The position numbers and the translations under genes were made by a program. Shown one piece after another: positions 17,067 through 25,638 of a stretch of 64,000 bases of DNA; position 1 is the first letter of the stretch, and each line of letters opens with the position of its first letter. A model generated the notes under the pieces. The model ran no database searches, was not told the DNA's origin, and was given only the letters and a program-made list of their open reading frames with translations. Origin of the DNA: Phycisphaeraceae bacterium (GTDB lineage Bacteria; Planctomycetota; Phycisphaerae; Phycisphaerales; UBA1924). Location: assembly GCA_019636535.1 (NCBI GenBank), contig JAHBXK010000014.1:1-64000 (forward strand), in the 5' to 3' direction.

Positions 17067-18884
17067 CTACTTCAGGATGATGATGCGCGGGGAGGCGAGG
17101 ATGACCGGCTCGTGGCGGAGTTGCGTGAGGGCGGTGAGGTGGTCGCGGACGGCGGGCCAGTGGTCGGGCCCAACGGCTTCGCGGATCGCCGCGGAGAGCG
17201 GTGAGAGCGGGTCGGTGAGTGCAGCGCCCGCGGGCGCATCGGGGGAAGAGGCGGATGCGCCACCCAGGAGTTCGGCGAAGAGTTCGCCGACGCCGAGCGG
17301 CTCTGGGTAGTCGAGCAGGTCGAAGCGGCCTGGCTCGAGTTTGAGTTCCTTGGCCATGTCGTTCACGGCCTCTTGCAGGCCGCCGAGGCGGTCGGCCATC
17401 TTGAGGTCGACGGCCTGCGAGCCGGTGAAGAGTCGCCCCTCGGCGGTTCGTGCGAGATCGATGCCCGGTCGGCCGGTGGTGACGCGGGCGGCGAAGAGGT
17501 CGTAGACCTCGGTCATCCTGGTTCGCACGAGGGCTCTCTGCTCGTCGGTCCACGGCTCGGAGGACATGAGGTCGGCCATGGGGCCGCGGGCCCGGCCGTG
17601 GGTTCGGAGTTTGAGTTTGGTGTGGAGGCCGGCGAGGGAGAGTTTGCCGCCGACGACGCCGATGGAGCCGACGATGCTGGAGGGGTTGACGTAGATGCGG
17701 TCGCCGGCGACGGCGATGTAGTAGCCGCCGGAGGCGGCCATGCTGCCGACGCTGACCCAGACGGGCTTCTTGGCGGCGACGCGGCGGACCCCCTGCCAGA
17801 TGATCTCGCTGGCGATGGCGGACCCACCGGGGGAATTGATGCGGACGATCATGCCCTTGATACGGTCGTCGTCTTCGATGTCGCCGAGGGATCGGCGGAC
17901 GGTCCACGACCCGACGCTCTCGTTGCCGGAGAAACCGCCGGAGCGGCTCTCGCCGTCGACGATGGGTCCGTCGATGTGGAGGACGGCGATGGTGTCGCGC
18001 GTGGGCATGGGGGGCGGCGCCGCAACGCGGCCGAGGAGTGTGAGCGGGTTGCCGATGCGCCGGCGCTGCGGGCGCTGGCTCTCGTCGAGCATGTTGGTCC
18101 ATTCGAGGCCGTGGTTGCCGGCGTTGAAGAACCGTTCGAGGTGGGCGGAGATCTCGGGGAGGTCCATCGCTGCGTCGATGAGGCCGACTTCGCGGGCGGT
18201 TGTGTGGTTGGCGATCCATGCCCTTCGCATGGCGTTGTCGAGTTGTGCGTCGTCGAGGTTTCGGCCCGTCTTGATGCGGGTGCGGAGATTGGCGAAGAGG
18301 CTGTCGAGGAGGGCGTTGATGTTGGCATCCCACTGCGGGCTGGGGGCATTGCGCGTGAGCGCTTCGCTTGCGCCCTTGTAGTCGCCGACCTGGATGAAGT
18401 CGGCCTTGACGCCGATCCACTCGAGCGTGTCGGCGAGGTAGATCTCCTCGGAGTAGAGGCCGATGAGGGAGACGGGTCCGCCGGATTGGATGAGGATCTG
18501 GTCGGCGTAGCAGCCGAGCATGAGTTCAGCGCGGTCGTAGGCTTCGGAGAAGACGTGGACCTTGCGGCCCGAAGCGCGGAGGCGCTCGATGGCCGTGCCG
18601 AGTTCTTCGATCTGCGTGGGAGAGAGTGATGCGCCGCGGAGACGGACGACCAGGCCGTGGAGGTCGGGGTCGTTGCCCGCGCGGTCGACGGCGTCGATGA
18701 GCGAGCGGAGGGTTTGCTCGGGGTGCTCGAAGAGCGCAGCGGCGGCGGAGGCACGCTCGCGCGGGGCACGCTCGATCTCGATGAGACCGATGCCGGTGGG
18801 GCCGTTGGGTGGGGCGGAGGGGAGCGCGGGGACGGACGATGCGAAGACAGCGAGTGCGAGGAGTGCGGTGAGTGTGCGGACCAT
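17067..18884 (-). CDS. sppA: Signal peptide peptidase SppA-like S49 protease
   Basis: 605 residues from ATG 18884, preceded by GGAG at nine bases; earlier in-frame starts lack a signal peptide. Residues 1-20 (MVRTLTALLALAVFASSVPA) form a signal peptide, so the enzyme is exported or membrane-attached. Two tandem S49 domains follow the long (67-kDa type) SppA layout: the putative catalytic Lys about 170 in GDYKGASE and the nucleophile Ser about 385 in SMAASGGYYIA. SppA degrades cleaved signal peptides and membrane protein fragments. It is read leftward, facing the accessory island. Annotation as SppA is by architecture. Confidence 0.88.
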   Translation of the reverse strand: MVRTLTALLALAVFASSVPALPSAPPNGPTGIGLIEIERAPRERASAAAALFEHPEQTLRSLIDAVDRAGNDPDLHGLVVRLRGASLSPTQIEELGTAIERLRASGRKVHVFSEAYDRAELMLGCYADQILIQSGGPVSLIGLYSEEIYLADTLEWIGVKADFIQVGDYKGASEALTRNAPSPQWDANINALLDSLFANLRTRIKTGRNLDDAQLDNAMRRAWIANHTTAREVGLIDAAMDLPEISAHLERFFNAGNHGLEWTNMLDESQRPQRRRIGNPLTLLGRVAAPPPMPTRDTIAVLHIDGPIVDGESRSGGFSGNESVGSWTVRRSLGDIEDDDRIKGMIVRINSPGGSAIASEIIWQGVRRVAAKKPVWVSVGSMAASGGYYIAVAGDRIYVNPSSIVGSIGVVGGKLSLAGLHTKLKLRTHGRARGPMADLMSSEPWTDEQRALVRTRMTEVYDLFAARVTTGRPGIDLARTAEGRLFTGSQAVDLKMADRLGGLQEAVNDMAKELKLEPGRFDLLDYPEPLGVGELFAELLGGASASSPDAPAGAALTDPLSPLSAAIREAVGPDHWPAVRDHLTALTQLRHEPVILASPRIIILK

Positions 18885-18989
18885 AGGTGATGCTCCGGTT
18901 CGAGCGAGCGAGTGCGGAACGGTGTTGGAGGATACACGCGAACGCGGGAAGGGCTGCGGTGCGGCGCGTGCATGGGATGGCACGAACGC

Positions 18990-19478
18990 TCAGGCGTAGC
19001 CGAGTTCGTCGAGGTCGTCCTCGGTGAGGCCGAAGTGGTGGCCGACTTCGTGGCGGAGGGTGATGGCGATCTCTTCGTAGATTCGGTCGTCGGCGTCGGG
19101 GTCGGACCAATCGCCGGTGACGGCGCCCTCGAAACCGCCGTCGGCCTCGGAGGCAAAGGCGAGCGAGACAATGCCCTCGCGAAAGAGGTGGATCTCTTCG
19201 GGGGCGATGGAGCCGGGGAGGTCGTCGTGCGACCAGCCGCCCTCCATGCCGATGCCGCGTTCGGTGATGGCGTGGCCGGTGTGGAGGCCGCAGAGGTCGG
19301 AGCCGTCGGCATCGGGCTCGAGGACGCCCTCGCGCTGGAGTTGGTGGAGCATCTCGGGCGTGGGTCGGTCGAGGACGACGACGCGGACTTCGTCGAGCAG
19401 GGTGCGGACGGTGTCGGGGAGGTCGTGGATGACCTCTTCGACGAGCGCATCGAAACGGCGCTGTTCGCTGGGCTTCAT
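18990..19478 (-). CDS. Zincin-like metallopeptidase family protein
   Basis: 162 residues from ATG 19478. The C-terminus carries RHEVGHHFGLTEDDLDELGY, the signature of the small PF06262 zincin family, where HExxH and a following Asp or His bind zinc. The rest is acidic, with no signal peptide, so the protein should be cytosolic. The biological substrate of this family is not established. It sits between the membrane zinc-ribbon gene upstream and sppA downstream, all leftward. Confidence 0.85.
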   Translation of the reverse strand: MKPSEQRRFDALVEEVIHDLPDTVRTLLDEVRVVVLDRPTPEMLHQLQREGVLEPDADGSDLCGLHTGHAITERGIGMEGGWSHDDLPGSIAPEEIHLFREGIVSLAFASEADGGFEGAVTGDWSDPDADDRIYEEIAITLRHEVGHHFGLTEDDLDELGYA

Positions 19479-19501
19479 GGGTGGGGATGGCTTGGGCGGC
19501 G

Positions 19502-20602
19502 TCAGGGCGCGGGGGGCGGGTTGGGATCGGTGGGCTGGGAGGGTGATCGCCGGGGGGCGAGGGCCATGATCGCGGAGCCTGGGTCGTGGCCGCGGCGGAT
19601 AACGGCGGAGAGGGTGGGGCTGGGGATGAGGACGGCGGAGGCGATGCGGAAGGAGTCGGCGATGCCACCGATGAAGCCGAGTGTGAGGAGAAGCGAGCCG
19701 AAGACGATGAGGGTCATTCCGAGCGTGCGGACGACCTGGGGGATCAGGTCGGGGTGGGCAGTGCCCGGCGCTGTGAGCGGGCGGGCGGTCATGTTCGCGG
19801 CCCATCCGCCGAGGAAGTGGCCGAGCGCGATGACGGCGGCGGCGGCGGCCATGGCATACAGGGTCTGGCGGTCGACGCGACCGGTGCGCATGACGAGGCA
19901 TCTCGCAACCAGAAGGCGGATGGCGGGGCGGTGGAGGAGGATGATCGCGGCGACGAGGAGGGCGGAGCCGACACCGAGTGCGGACTCGCGCGGGATGGGT
20001 CGCCAGCCGTGGACGTAACTCCACGCGCGCGGGGCCTGTGCGATGGTGTGGATCTCGCCGAGACACCAAGCAAGCGGCACGCACAGGAGCGAGCCGAGGA
20101 CGCACATCGCGGTCGTACGGACGGGCACGCCGGCGTGCGGGCGCGAGAAGGCGAGGGCGCTGAGGCCGACGAGCAGGACCAGGACCAAGATCGGGCCGGA
20201 AATCGGCCATTGGGTCGTCGGCACCCAGCCGGTCCAGGCGAGCGCATCGGAGACGTGGGGCACCCACGAGATGAGCGTGGCGAGCAGCGCGAAGACCGAC
20301 CACGAGGCGAGACCGATGGCGACGAGCCGTCGGTGGCGGATGGGACGGAGTTCGTTGGCGAGCGGATCGACGATCGCGAGGATGGTGGCGCGGATGCGAA
20401 CGCCGCACTCGGGGCAGCGGCCGCGGATGGAGATTCCCTTGAGGTTGTATCCGCAGACGATGCACTTGAGGTCACCGCCGAGTGCGCGGCCGAGGCGGCT
20501 GGCGGGTGTGGCGGCCGCAGCGCCTGCATCGGCTTCTCCCGATCTCGCATCGAGCGCGGGGGGCGGGTCGGTGGCGTGTGCGTGCTCCGGTTCGTCGTGC
20601 AT
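19502..20602 (-). CDS. Multi-pass membrane protein with N-terminal zinc ribbon
   Basis: 366 residues if started at ATG 20602 (MHDEPEHAHA). After a low-complexity Ala-rich stretch, residues about 45-70 hold a two-pair zinc ribbon (CIVCGYNLKG ... RCPECG), a type frequent in planctomycete membrane proteins. Seven or so hydrophobic segments follow (for example GPILVLVLLVGLSALAF and TLIVFGSLLLTLGFIGG). No transporter motif is recognised. The start is uncertain because no good ribosome binding site is visible. It lies 23 bases upstream of the zincin gene, suggesting an operon. Confidence 0.75.
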   Translation of the reverse strand: MHDEPEHAHATDPPPALDARSGEADAGAAAATPASRLGRALGGDLKCIVCGYNLKGISIRGRCPECGVRIRATILAIVDPLANELRPIRHRRLVAIGLASWSVFALLATLISWVPHVSDALAWTGWVPTTQWPISGPILVLVLLVGLSALAFSRPHAGVPVRTTAMCVLGSLLCVPLAWCLGEIHTIAQAPRAWSYVHGWRPIPRESALGVGSALLVAAIILLHRPAIRLLVARCLVMRTGRVDRQTLYAMAAAAAVIALGHFLGGWAANMTARPLTAPGTAHPDLIPQVVRTLGMTLIVFGSLLLTLGFIGGIADSFRIASAVLIPSPTLSAVIRRGHDPGSAIMALAPRRSPSQPTDPNPPPAP

Positions 20603-20784
20603 GGTGATGATGGATCGGTCAGAGCGGACGTTGTGCGCGGGAGGATGCACGATCGTAACACTGGGCGGTTGCGACCCCTTCGGTCCGTTGGTGGGTGGAG
20701 CGGAGGAGAATCCAACCGGTGCCGGGTTCCGTTCGTATACTCGGCAGGTCCGGTCCGCAACCTTTGCAGGAAGAAGCCCGCCGT

Positions 20785-21834
20785 ATGCCAGACGCGATTC
20801 AGATGCTCCGCGAGAGCGTGTGCAAGGTGTACCTCGGGAATCGCCGAGCGGTGGACCGGGCGATCTGCACGCTGCTCGCGCGTGGACACTTGCTGATCGA
20901 GGACGTGCCGGGGGTTGGGAAGACGGTCTTGGCGACGGCGTTGGCGCGGTCGATTGACTGCTCATTCTCGCGGATTCAGTTGACGCCGGACCTGTTGCCG
21001 ACGGACATCCTGGGTGTGACGGTGTTCGTGCGCGACCATGCGGGGGGCACGAGCAACGGATCGGCCGCAGCGTCGGCGAGTGCGGGGGCTGGAGCGGCCG
21101 GCTCGGGTGGGGGTGGAGGGCGGTTCGAGTTTCGCAGGGGGCCGATCTTCGCGAATGTCGTGCTGGCGGACGAAATCAACCGAACCCCGCCGCGGACACA
21201 GACAGCATTGCTGGAGGCGATGGCGGAGGGGACGGTGACGGTGGACGGGCGGACGTACCCGCTTGAACGTCCCTTCATGATCATCGCGACGCAGAACCCG
21301 TACGACTTCGAGGGGACGTACCCACTGCCGGAGAATCAGTTGGATCGGTTCTTCATGCGGATCGGGCTGGGGTACCCGTCGGCGGAGGAGGAGATCAACG
21401 TGCTGTCGCAACGCCCGGCGGAGCACGCGCTGCAGCAACTCGCCCCCGCGCTGAGTGTTCAGGACGTGCGAGCGCTGCAGGACCGAGTGGACCATGTGAA
21501 GATGGACCGGACGCTGACGGAGTACATTGTGGCGTTCGCGGCGTCGACGCGGAAGCGATCGGAACTTCAGGTCGGCCTGTCGCCGCGAGGTTCGCTGGCG
21601 CTGGCGCAGGCCGCGCGGGCGACGGCGGTGATGAGCGGGCGGGACTACGTGATCCCGGAGGACATCACGGAGAACGTGCTGGCGGTGTGCGCGCACCGTG
21701 TGCAGACACGCGGGTATACGCCGGTGCACGCGGCGGCGATCGATCACTCGGAGGATGCGGATGACCGGTTCCCACCCGGCTCGCCGCAGGCGATTCTGAT
21801 GAGCGTGCTGGAGTCGGTCGCAAGCCCGGTTTGA
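20785..21834 (+). CDS. MoxR-family AAA+ ATPase
   Basis: 349 residues from ATG 20785. Walker A GVGKT is near 43-47 (EDVPGVGKTVLATAL) and Walker B LADEINR near 129, followed by the sensor-1 region ATQNPYDFEGTYPLPE typical of MoxR. MoxR ATPases act as chaperones that mature metal- or cofactor-dependent complexes, usually with a DUF58/VWA partner; none is encoded next door. Residues about 87-112 are an insertion rich in Gly, Ala and Ser between the two Walker motifs, not usual for the family. The divergent neighbour is the zinc-ribbon membrane protein. Confidence 0.9.
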   Translation: MPDAIQMLRESVCKVYLGNRRAVDRAICTLLARGHLLIEDVPGVGKTVLATALARSIDCSFSRIQLTPDLLPTDILGVTVFVRDHAGGTSNGSAAASASAGAGAAGSGGGGGRFEFRRGPIFANVVLADEINRTPPRTQTALLEAMAEGTVTVDGRTYPLERPFMIIATQNPYDFEGTYPLPENQLDRFFMRIGLGYPSAEEEINVLSQRPAEHALQQLAPALSVQDVRALQDRVDHVKMDRTLTEYIVAFAASTRKRSELQVGLSPRGSLALAQAARATAVMSGRDYVIPEDITENVLAVCAHRVQTRGYTPVHAAAIDHSEDADDRFPPGSPQAILMSVLESVASPV

Positions 21835-21886
21835 GTTCCGCCCCCCACCACTAACCCTCCACCGCCCAACCACACGCCCCCCCACA

Positions 21887-21910
21887 CCTCGCCCCGGTCT
21901 TGTGGCGAGG
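21887..21910. repeat. 7-bp hairpin between moxR and CDGSH genes
   Basis: CCTCGCC (21887-21893) and GGCGAGG (21904-21910) form a perfect stem with a ten-base loop in a strongly C-rich intergenic strip (21841-21893). No T-tract follows, so it is only a weak terminator candidate. Confidence 0.35.
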
Positions 21911-21948
21911 ATGACGAAACGGAAACGTGAAGCACTGAAGGAGACGCG

Positions 21949-22185
21949 ATGGCCAGATTGATTCGAGTGGAGGCGAGCGGTCCGATCAAGATCGAACCCG
22001 CGCAGTTTCCTCGCGACGAGCAGGGCAACCTGAAGCCGATGTTCATTTGCGCGTGCGGGCTGAGCAAGAACTCACCGTTTTGCGATGGCGCGCACAAGGC
22101 TTGCCGGGCGAGCGAGCAGGCGGGGACGCTGTACGTCTACGACCGCGACCGGACGGCGGTGGTGGAAGAGCGTCGCGACACGTGA
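21949..22185 (+). CDS. CDGSH iron-sulfur domain protein (mitoNEET type)
   Basis: 78 residues; GGAG lies seven bases before the ATG. The CDGSH signature is present as CACGLSKNSPFCDGAHK: three Cys and one His coordinate a redox-active 2Fe-2S cluster in this family. The protein is a single-domain cytosolic form, shorter than mitochondrial mitoNEET, which has a membrane anchor. In bacteria such proteins are linked to iron or redox handling. It may be co-transcribed with moxR 114 bases upstream, though a hairpin lies between them. Confidence 0.9.
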   Translation: MARLIRVEASGPIKIEPAQFPRDEQGNLKPMFICACGLSKNSPFCDGAHKACRASEQAGTLYVYDRDRTAVVEERRDT

Positions 22186-22209
22186 TCGCACGACGGAGAC
22201 TCGGCACGG

Positions 22210-23448
22210 CTATCGGCGGAACTGAAGATCAGCGCGGATCGCGGCGAGGCGGTCGATTCGTTCCTTGACGGACTGCGGGCGTTTGTCCTGCTTCGTGTCG
22301 GCCGACTCCCAGAGCGAGGCATACGCGTACAGAGCCAGACCGTGGGGTGACTGCTGGCGCGAGGAGACGATTTGTGCGCGGCTCTCGGCGGGCTTGTGCA
22401 TGTAAATGCCAAGGCCGGGGATGATGCGCTTGCCGGGGGCGGCGGCGGACCACTCGCTGAGGTCGCGGTCGAAGTCGTCGTTCTTGGCGGTGTAGATCAT
22501 GGGGCAGGCGAAATCGATGAGGCCGAGGTTGAGCCAGCGTGCGGCGTCCTGCGCGTAGGTGTCGCGCGCAACAGACGGTGATCGCCAGACCGCGGCGGAG
22601 AGGAGCGCGCCGGGGCGAGCGGGCATGGCCTCTTCGCGGATGCGGCGAACGAGAAGGGTGACGAGGTTGGTTCGCCAGGCGTGCATCTGGGCGTGGAGTT
22701 GGCGGGCGTCGAGTTTGGCGGGATCGACGCGCGCGTCCCGCGCAAACTGGGCGAGCGTTTCGGGGTCCTGCATGTAGCGGACTTTGGCATCGAAGGTCTC
22801 GGAAACGTAGCGGATGTAGTCGAGGTGGAGGCCGTCGACGTTGTAGCGAGTAAGGATGTCCCTGCAGACGGCGATGATGTGGTCCTGAACGTCTCGGCGC
22901 GCGAAGTTGACGATGACGTAGTGGTCGTGGAGTTGCTGGGGGGAGCCGTCGGCCTGACGGAGCCGCCAGCCGGGCTTGGCGTGGAAGATGTGCCGACGGT
23001 CGGTGGGCGGGTTCTTGCCGCGCCAGAGGGGCATGGCGTTGACCCACGCGTGCAGGCGGATGCCGCGTACGTGTGACTGATCGATCGCTCGTCGGAGCGG
23101 GTCGAAGTTGGGCGGGCGCGTGCCGGAGGGCGTCTTCTCGCAGATTTCCTCGCCCCAGGGTTCGAGCGCGCTTGGGTAGAAGGCGTCGGCCTGGCCGCGG
23201 ACCTGCCAGAAGATGTCGGTGACACCGAGCGAGGCCGCGCGGGCGATGGCGTCGTCGACATCCTGCTGCGTTCGATAGTCCCAGCGGTTGATCCAGAGGC
23301 CGAGCATGGGGCGGGTGACCTGCCCGCCGGTCGAGGGCGGGGTGCCGGGCGCGCCGGGTTTGGCGGGGCGCTGCGGCTGGGCGGAGGTCATGGCGCAAGC
23401 GCTGAGGCAGACGGCGAGCAGGAGCGTCCAAGAGATGATGCGCGTCAT
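22210..23448 (-). CDS. GH10-like (GHL10/DUF187) family lipoprotein
   Basis: 412 residues from ATG 23448 (an ATG four codons earlier is possible). The N-terminus MTRIISWTLLLAVCLSAC is a lipoprotein signal with lipobox LSAC. The body is a TIM-barrel of the GHL10 family: GLWINRWDY at the barrel start, DIFWQVRGQADAFY, a central GLHLDYIRY strand with likely catalytic Asp, and IDFACPMIYT near the end. Relatives such as YngK are predicted glycoside hydrolases acting on cell-surface polysaccharide or peptidoglycan. It should be anchored on the periplasmic side. Substrate is unknown. Confidence 0.85.
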   Translation of the reverse strand: MTRIISWTLLLAVCLSACAMTSAQPQRPAKPGAPGTPPSTGGQVTRPMLGLWINRWDYRTQQDVDDAIARAASLGVTDIFWQVRGQADAFYPSALEPWGEEICEKTPSGTRPPNFDPLRRAIDQSHVRGIRLHAWVNAMPLWRGKNPPTDRRHIFHAKPGWRLRQADGSPQQLHDHYVIVNFARRDVQDHIIAVCRDILTRYNVDGLHLDYIRYVSETFDAKVRYMQDPETLAQFARDARVDPAKLDARQLHAQMHAWRTNLVTLLVRRIREEAMPARPGALLSAAVWRSPSVARDTYAQDAARWLNLGLIDFACPMIYTAKNDDFDRDLSEWSAAAPGKRIIPGLGIYMHKPAESRAQIVSSRQQSPHGLALYAYASLWESADTKQDKRPQSVKERIDRLAAIRADLQFRR

Positions 23449-23569
23449 AGGGAGGCTCATCGGTTCGGGGCGTGCGGGCGTGTGCAAGGAATAAGCAGGA
23501 ACTGGACGTTGGGCAAAGACTCGTCGCTTGCAGGCGGGCGGGGGAGGGGCACGATACACTGGCCGCGTC

Positions 23570-24619
23570 ATGGATGATTCGATCGGATCAACCTTGCGCG
23601 CGCGGCTGTGCGTGCTTGCCAGCGGCTCGGGGGGAAACTGTTCGGTGCTTGTGGTGGAGCGGCCGGGGGTTTGGGGTCTAAGCGCTGCGGATGAGGAATC
23701 GGCGGGAGGGTCGTCGAGCGCGCGGGTTTGCCTGATCGACTTGGGCCTGTCGCCCCGGCGCACGTTCTCGCTGCTGGCGGAGATGGGCGTACGGCCGGAC
23801 CAGGTGGACGACGTGCTGCTGACGCATTTCGACAGCGACCACCTGCACCGCGGCTGGCTCTCGCCGGGCGGTCGGGCGTTTCCGCGGCACACGCGGGTTC
23901 ATGTGCATCGCACGCACGCGCGCCGGGCCGAGCGGTGCGGGCTGTTTGAAGTGGAGGTCGGCGGCGGGAAACGACCGCGCCGGGCGAACGGGATTGAGCG
24001 GTCTGGGGGTGGTCGCGAGTATGACGGGGGTTTCGCGCTGCACGAGTGCGTGCGCGTGGACCCGATCGTGATGGACCACGACGACCAGGGCGTGGTGGCG
24101 TTTCGATTCGACTTTGCGGCGGAGGCGGCCGAGGGGTCAACCGTCGAAGGACAGACGCTGACAGGGTCGCTGGGATTTGCGACGGACCTGGGGCGCGTGA
24201 CGCCGGACCTGACAAGGCACCTTCGCGGAGTGAACGTACTGGCGATCGAGAGCAACTACTGCCCTCAACGACAGCAATGGTCGGGTAGGCCGGAGGCTCT
24301 GAAGCAGCGGATCATGGGCGGGAATGGGCACCTGAGCAACGAACAAGCGCTGGAGGCGATCTCTGCGATCGGCACGCCCGAGCACGTGGTGCTGCTGCAC
24401 CTTTCTCGCGAGTGCAACTGCCCGGAGCAGGTGCGCGCGATGCACGAGGGCTCGGACTATGCACTGACGATCAGTTCGCAGTTCGAATCGACGCGGTGGG
24501 TGCGCGTGGCGCCCGCGCTGTGCCCCGTGGCGATCCGGCGGAGTCTGCGCGTCGAGCAGCCGTCGCTGTTTGTGGCTTCGGCGGCGGGGCGGGCGAGGGC
24601 CGGGGCGAGTTTGACATGA
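23570..24619 (+). CDS. Metallo-beta-lactamase-fold hydrolase (YycJ-like)
   Basis: 349 residues from ATG 23570. The N-terminal strand VLASGSGGNCSVLVVE and the metal motif THFDSDH near 85-91 mark an MBL-fold hydrolase of the YycJ/WalJ group. The usual H-x-H-x-D-H has Asp in place of the second His. Later metal positions appear as MDHDDQG and LLHLSRECN. The gene ends in an ATGA overlap with the methyltransferase gene, so the two are coupled. Nucleic acid or phosphodiester hydrolysis is likely by family. Confidence 0.8.
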   Translation: MDDSIGSTLRARLCVLASGSGGNCSVLVVERPGVWGLSAADEESAGGSSSARVCLIDLGLSPRRTFSLLAEMGVRPDQVDDVLLTHFDSDHLHRGWLSPGGRAFPRHTRVHVHRTHARRAERCGLFEVEVGGGKRPRRANGIERSGGGREYDGGFALHECVRVDPIVMDHDDQGVVAFRFDFAAEAAEGSTVEGQTLTGSLGFATDLGRVTPDLTRHLRGVNVLAIESNYCPQRQQWSGRPEALKQRIMGGNGHLSNEQALEAISAIGTPEHVVLLHLSRECNCPEQVRAMHEGSDYALTISSQFESTRWVRVAPALCPVAIRRSLRVEQPSLFVASAAGRARAGASLT

Positions 24620-25638
24620 TCCGGGCGCTGACGTTTCGCGGCGGGCGAGGAGGGTCTGGCGAAGACGCGGTGCGGGCGGGAGTTGTGCGCGAGGATCGCG
24701 CGGCCGGAGCGCGGCTTCCGTCGTGGTACGTTCGGCTGTTGAAGGGCGTACGTCGGATTGGGCAACGTGCGCGCACGTTCGTTCGGTGGCGGCGGGGCGT
24801 GCGCGTCGCGGGTGTGTGGTACAAGGAACTCACGGCGACGCCGATGCATCGGGCGCTCCGACCGCCGCCGCGCGGGCCGGGGTATAAGGACTATCGCGTC
24901 ACGTTCGCGGACGGGAGCAAACAGGTAATCCGGTGCTCGGCGGGCGAAGTGTACGCGGACCTGATGGGGTCTGTGGGACTTGGACACTTGCACACGATCG
25001 CGGGGATGATCAGGCCGGGGTGGCGTGTGCTGGAGGTCGGCTCGGGGAGCGGGTATCGCGCGGCGTGGCTGGCGTCGGTGGTGGGGCCGTCTGGGAGCGT
25101 GGTGGCACTGGGGCAGACGCGCGAGCCGGTGGAGTACGCGATTCGGCGGTATCGACTGCCGAACGTGGCGTTCGAGGTTGCGTCGCCGCAGTCGCTTTCG
25201 GGGGAGATCGACGGGGCATTCGACTGCGTGGTCGTGTCGACGCGGATCGACGGGACGGCGGAGGGAGAGGGGGCGCTGCGCGAGGTGTGGCGGGTTCTGT
25301 CGCCGGGGGGATTGCTGGTGGCGCGCGAGGCGGAGGCGGAGGGTTGCATGGGTACGGGCTCGGTGGGGGCGGGCGAGGCGCCGAGCGCGGGCGAGCGACT
25401 GCTTGAGCGGCTGATCGCTGCGCACCGCGTGCTGGGCGAATCCGGCACGATCGAAATGCCTCGGACGATCGCCCGGCTGGACGAGGAAGTTGGTGACGGG
25501 CGGGGCGTGGAGATGCTGGCGGTACTCAAGCCCGAGGGAACGGGGCTGGGCCGCGAGCGACCGCCGGGCGGGACGAGGGGCGATGGTCCAAAGCACGATG
25601 ACGACGAAGACGGGCCAGAGCAAGGGTTAAGTCGATGA
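24616..25638 (+). CDS. SAM-dependent methyltransferase (protein-isoaspartate methyltransferase-like)
   Basis: 340 residues; the start overlaps the preceding stop (ATGA). The class I SAM-binding motif VLEVGSGSGYRAAWL begins near 138. The preceding LGHLHTIAGMIRPG region resembles PCMT or tRNA m1A58-type methyltransferases, and a post-motif LREVWRVLSPGGLLV fits the fold. The first 85 residues are an Arg-rich extension and the last 30 are acidic and low in complexity (DGPKHDDDEDGPE). Substrate cannot be told. Its 3' end overlaps the convergent glycosyltransferase gene by 12 bases. Confidence 0.75.
   Translation: MIRALTFRGGRGGSGEDAVRAGVVREDRAAGARLPSWYVRLLKGVRRIGQRARTFVRWRRGVRVAGVWYKELTATPMHRALRPPPRGPGYKDYRVTFADGSKQVIRCSAGEVYADLMGSVGLGHLHTIAGMIRPGWRVLEVGSGSGYRAAWLASVVGPSGSVVALGQTREPVEYAIRRYRLPNVAFEVASPQSLSGEIDGAFDCVVVSTRIDGTAEGEGALREVWRVLSPGGLLVAREAEAEGCMGTGSVGAGEAPSAGERLLERLIAAHRVLGESGTIEMPRTIARLDEEVGDGRGVEMLAVLKPEGTGLGRERPPGGTRGDGPKHDDDEDGPEQGLSR

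Noticed and set aside
16867-18420. Long Arg/Pro-rich open frames opposite or out of frame with the SppA gene
   Set aside because: Composition is that of GC-rich shadow frames; the SppA frame carries a signal peptide and catalytic motifs.
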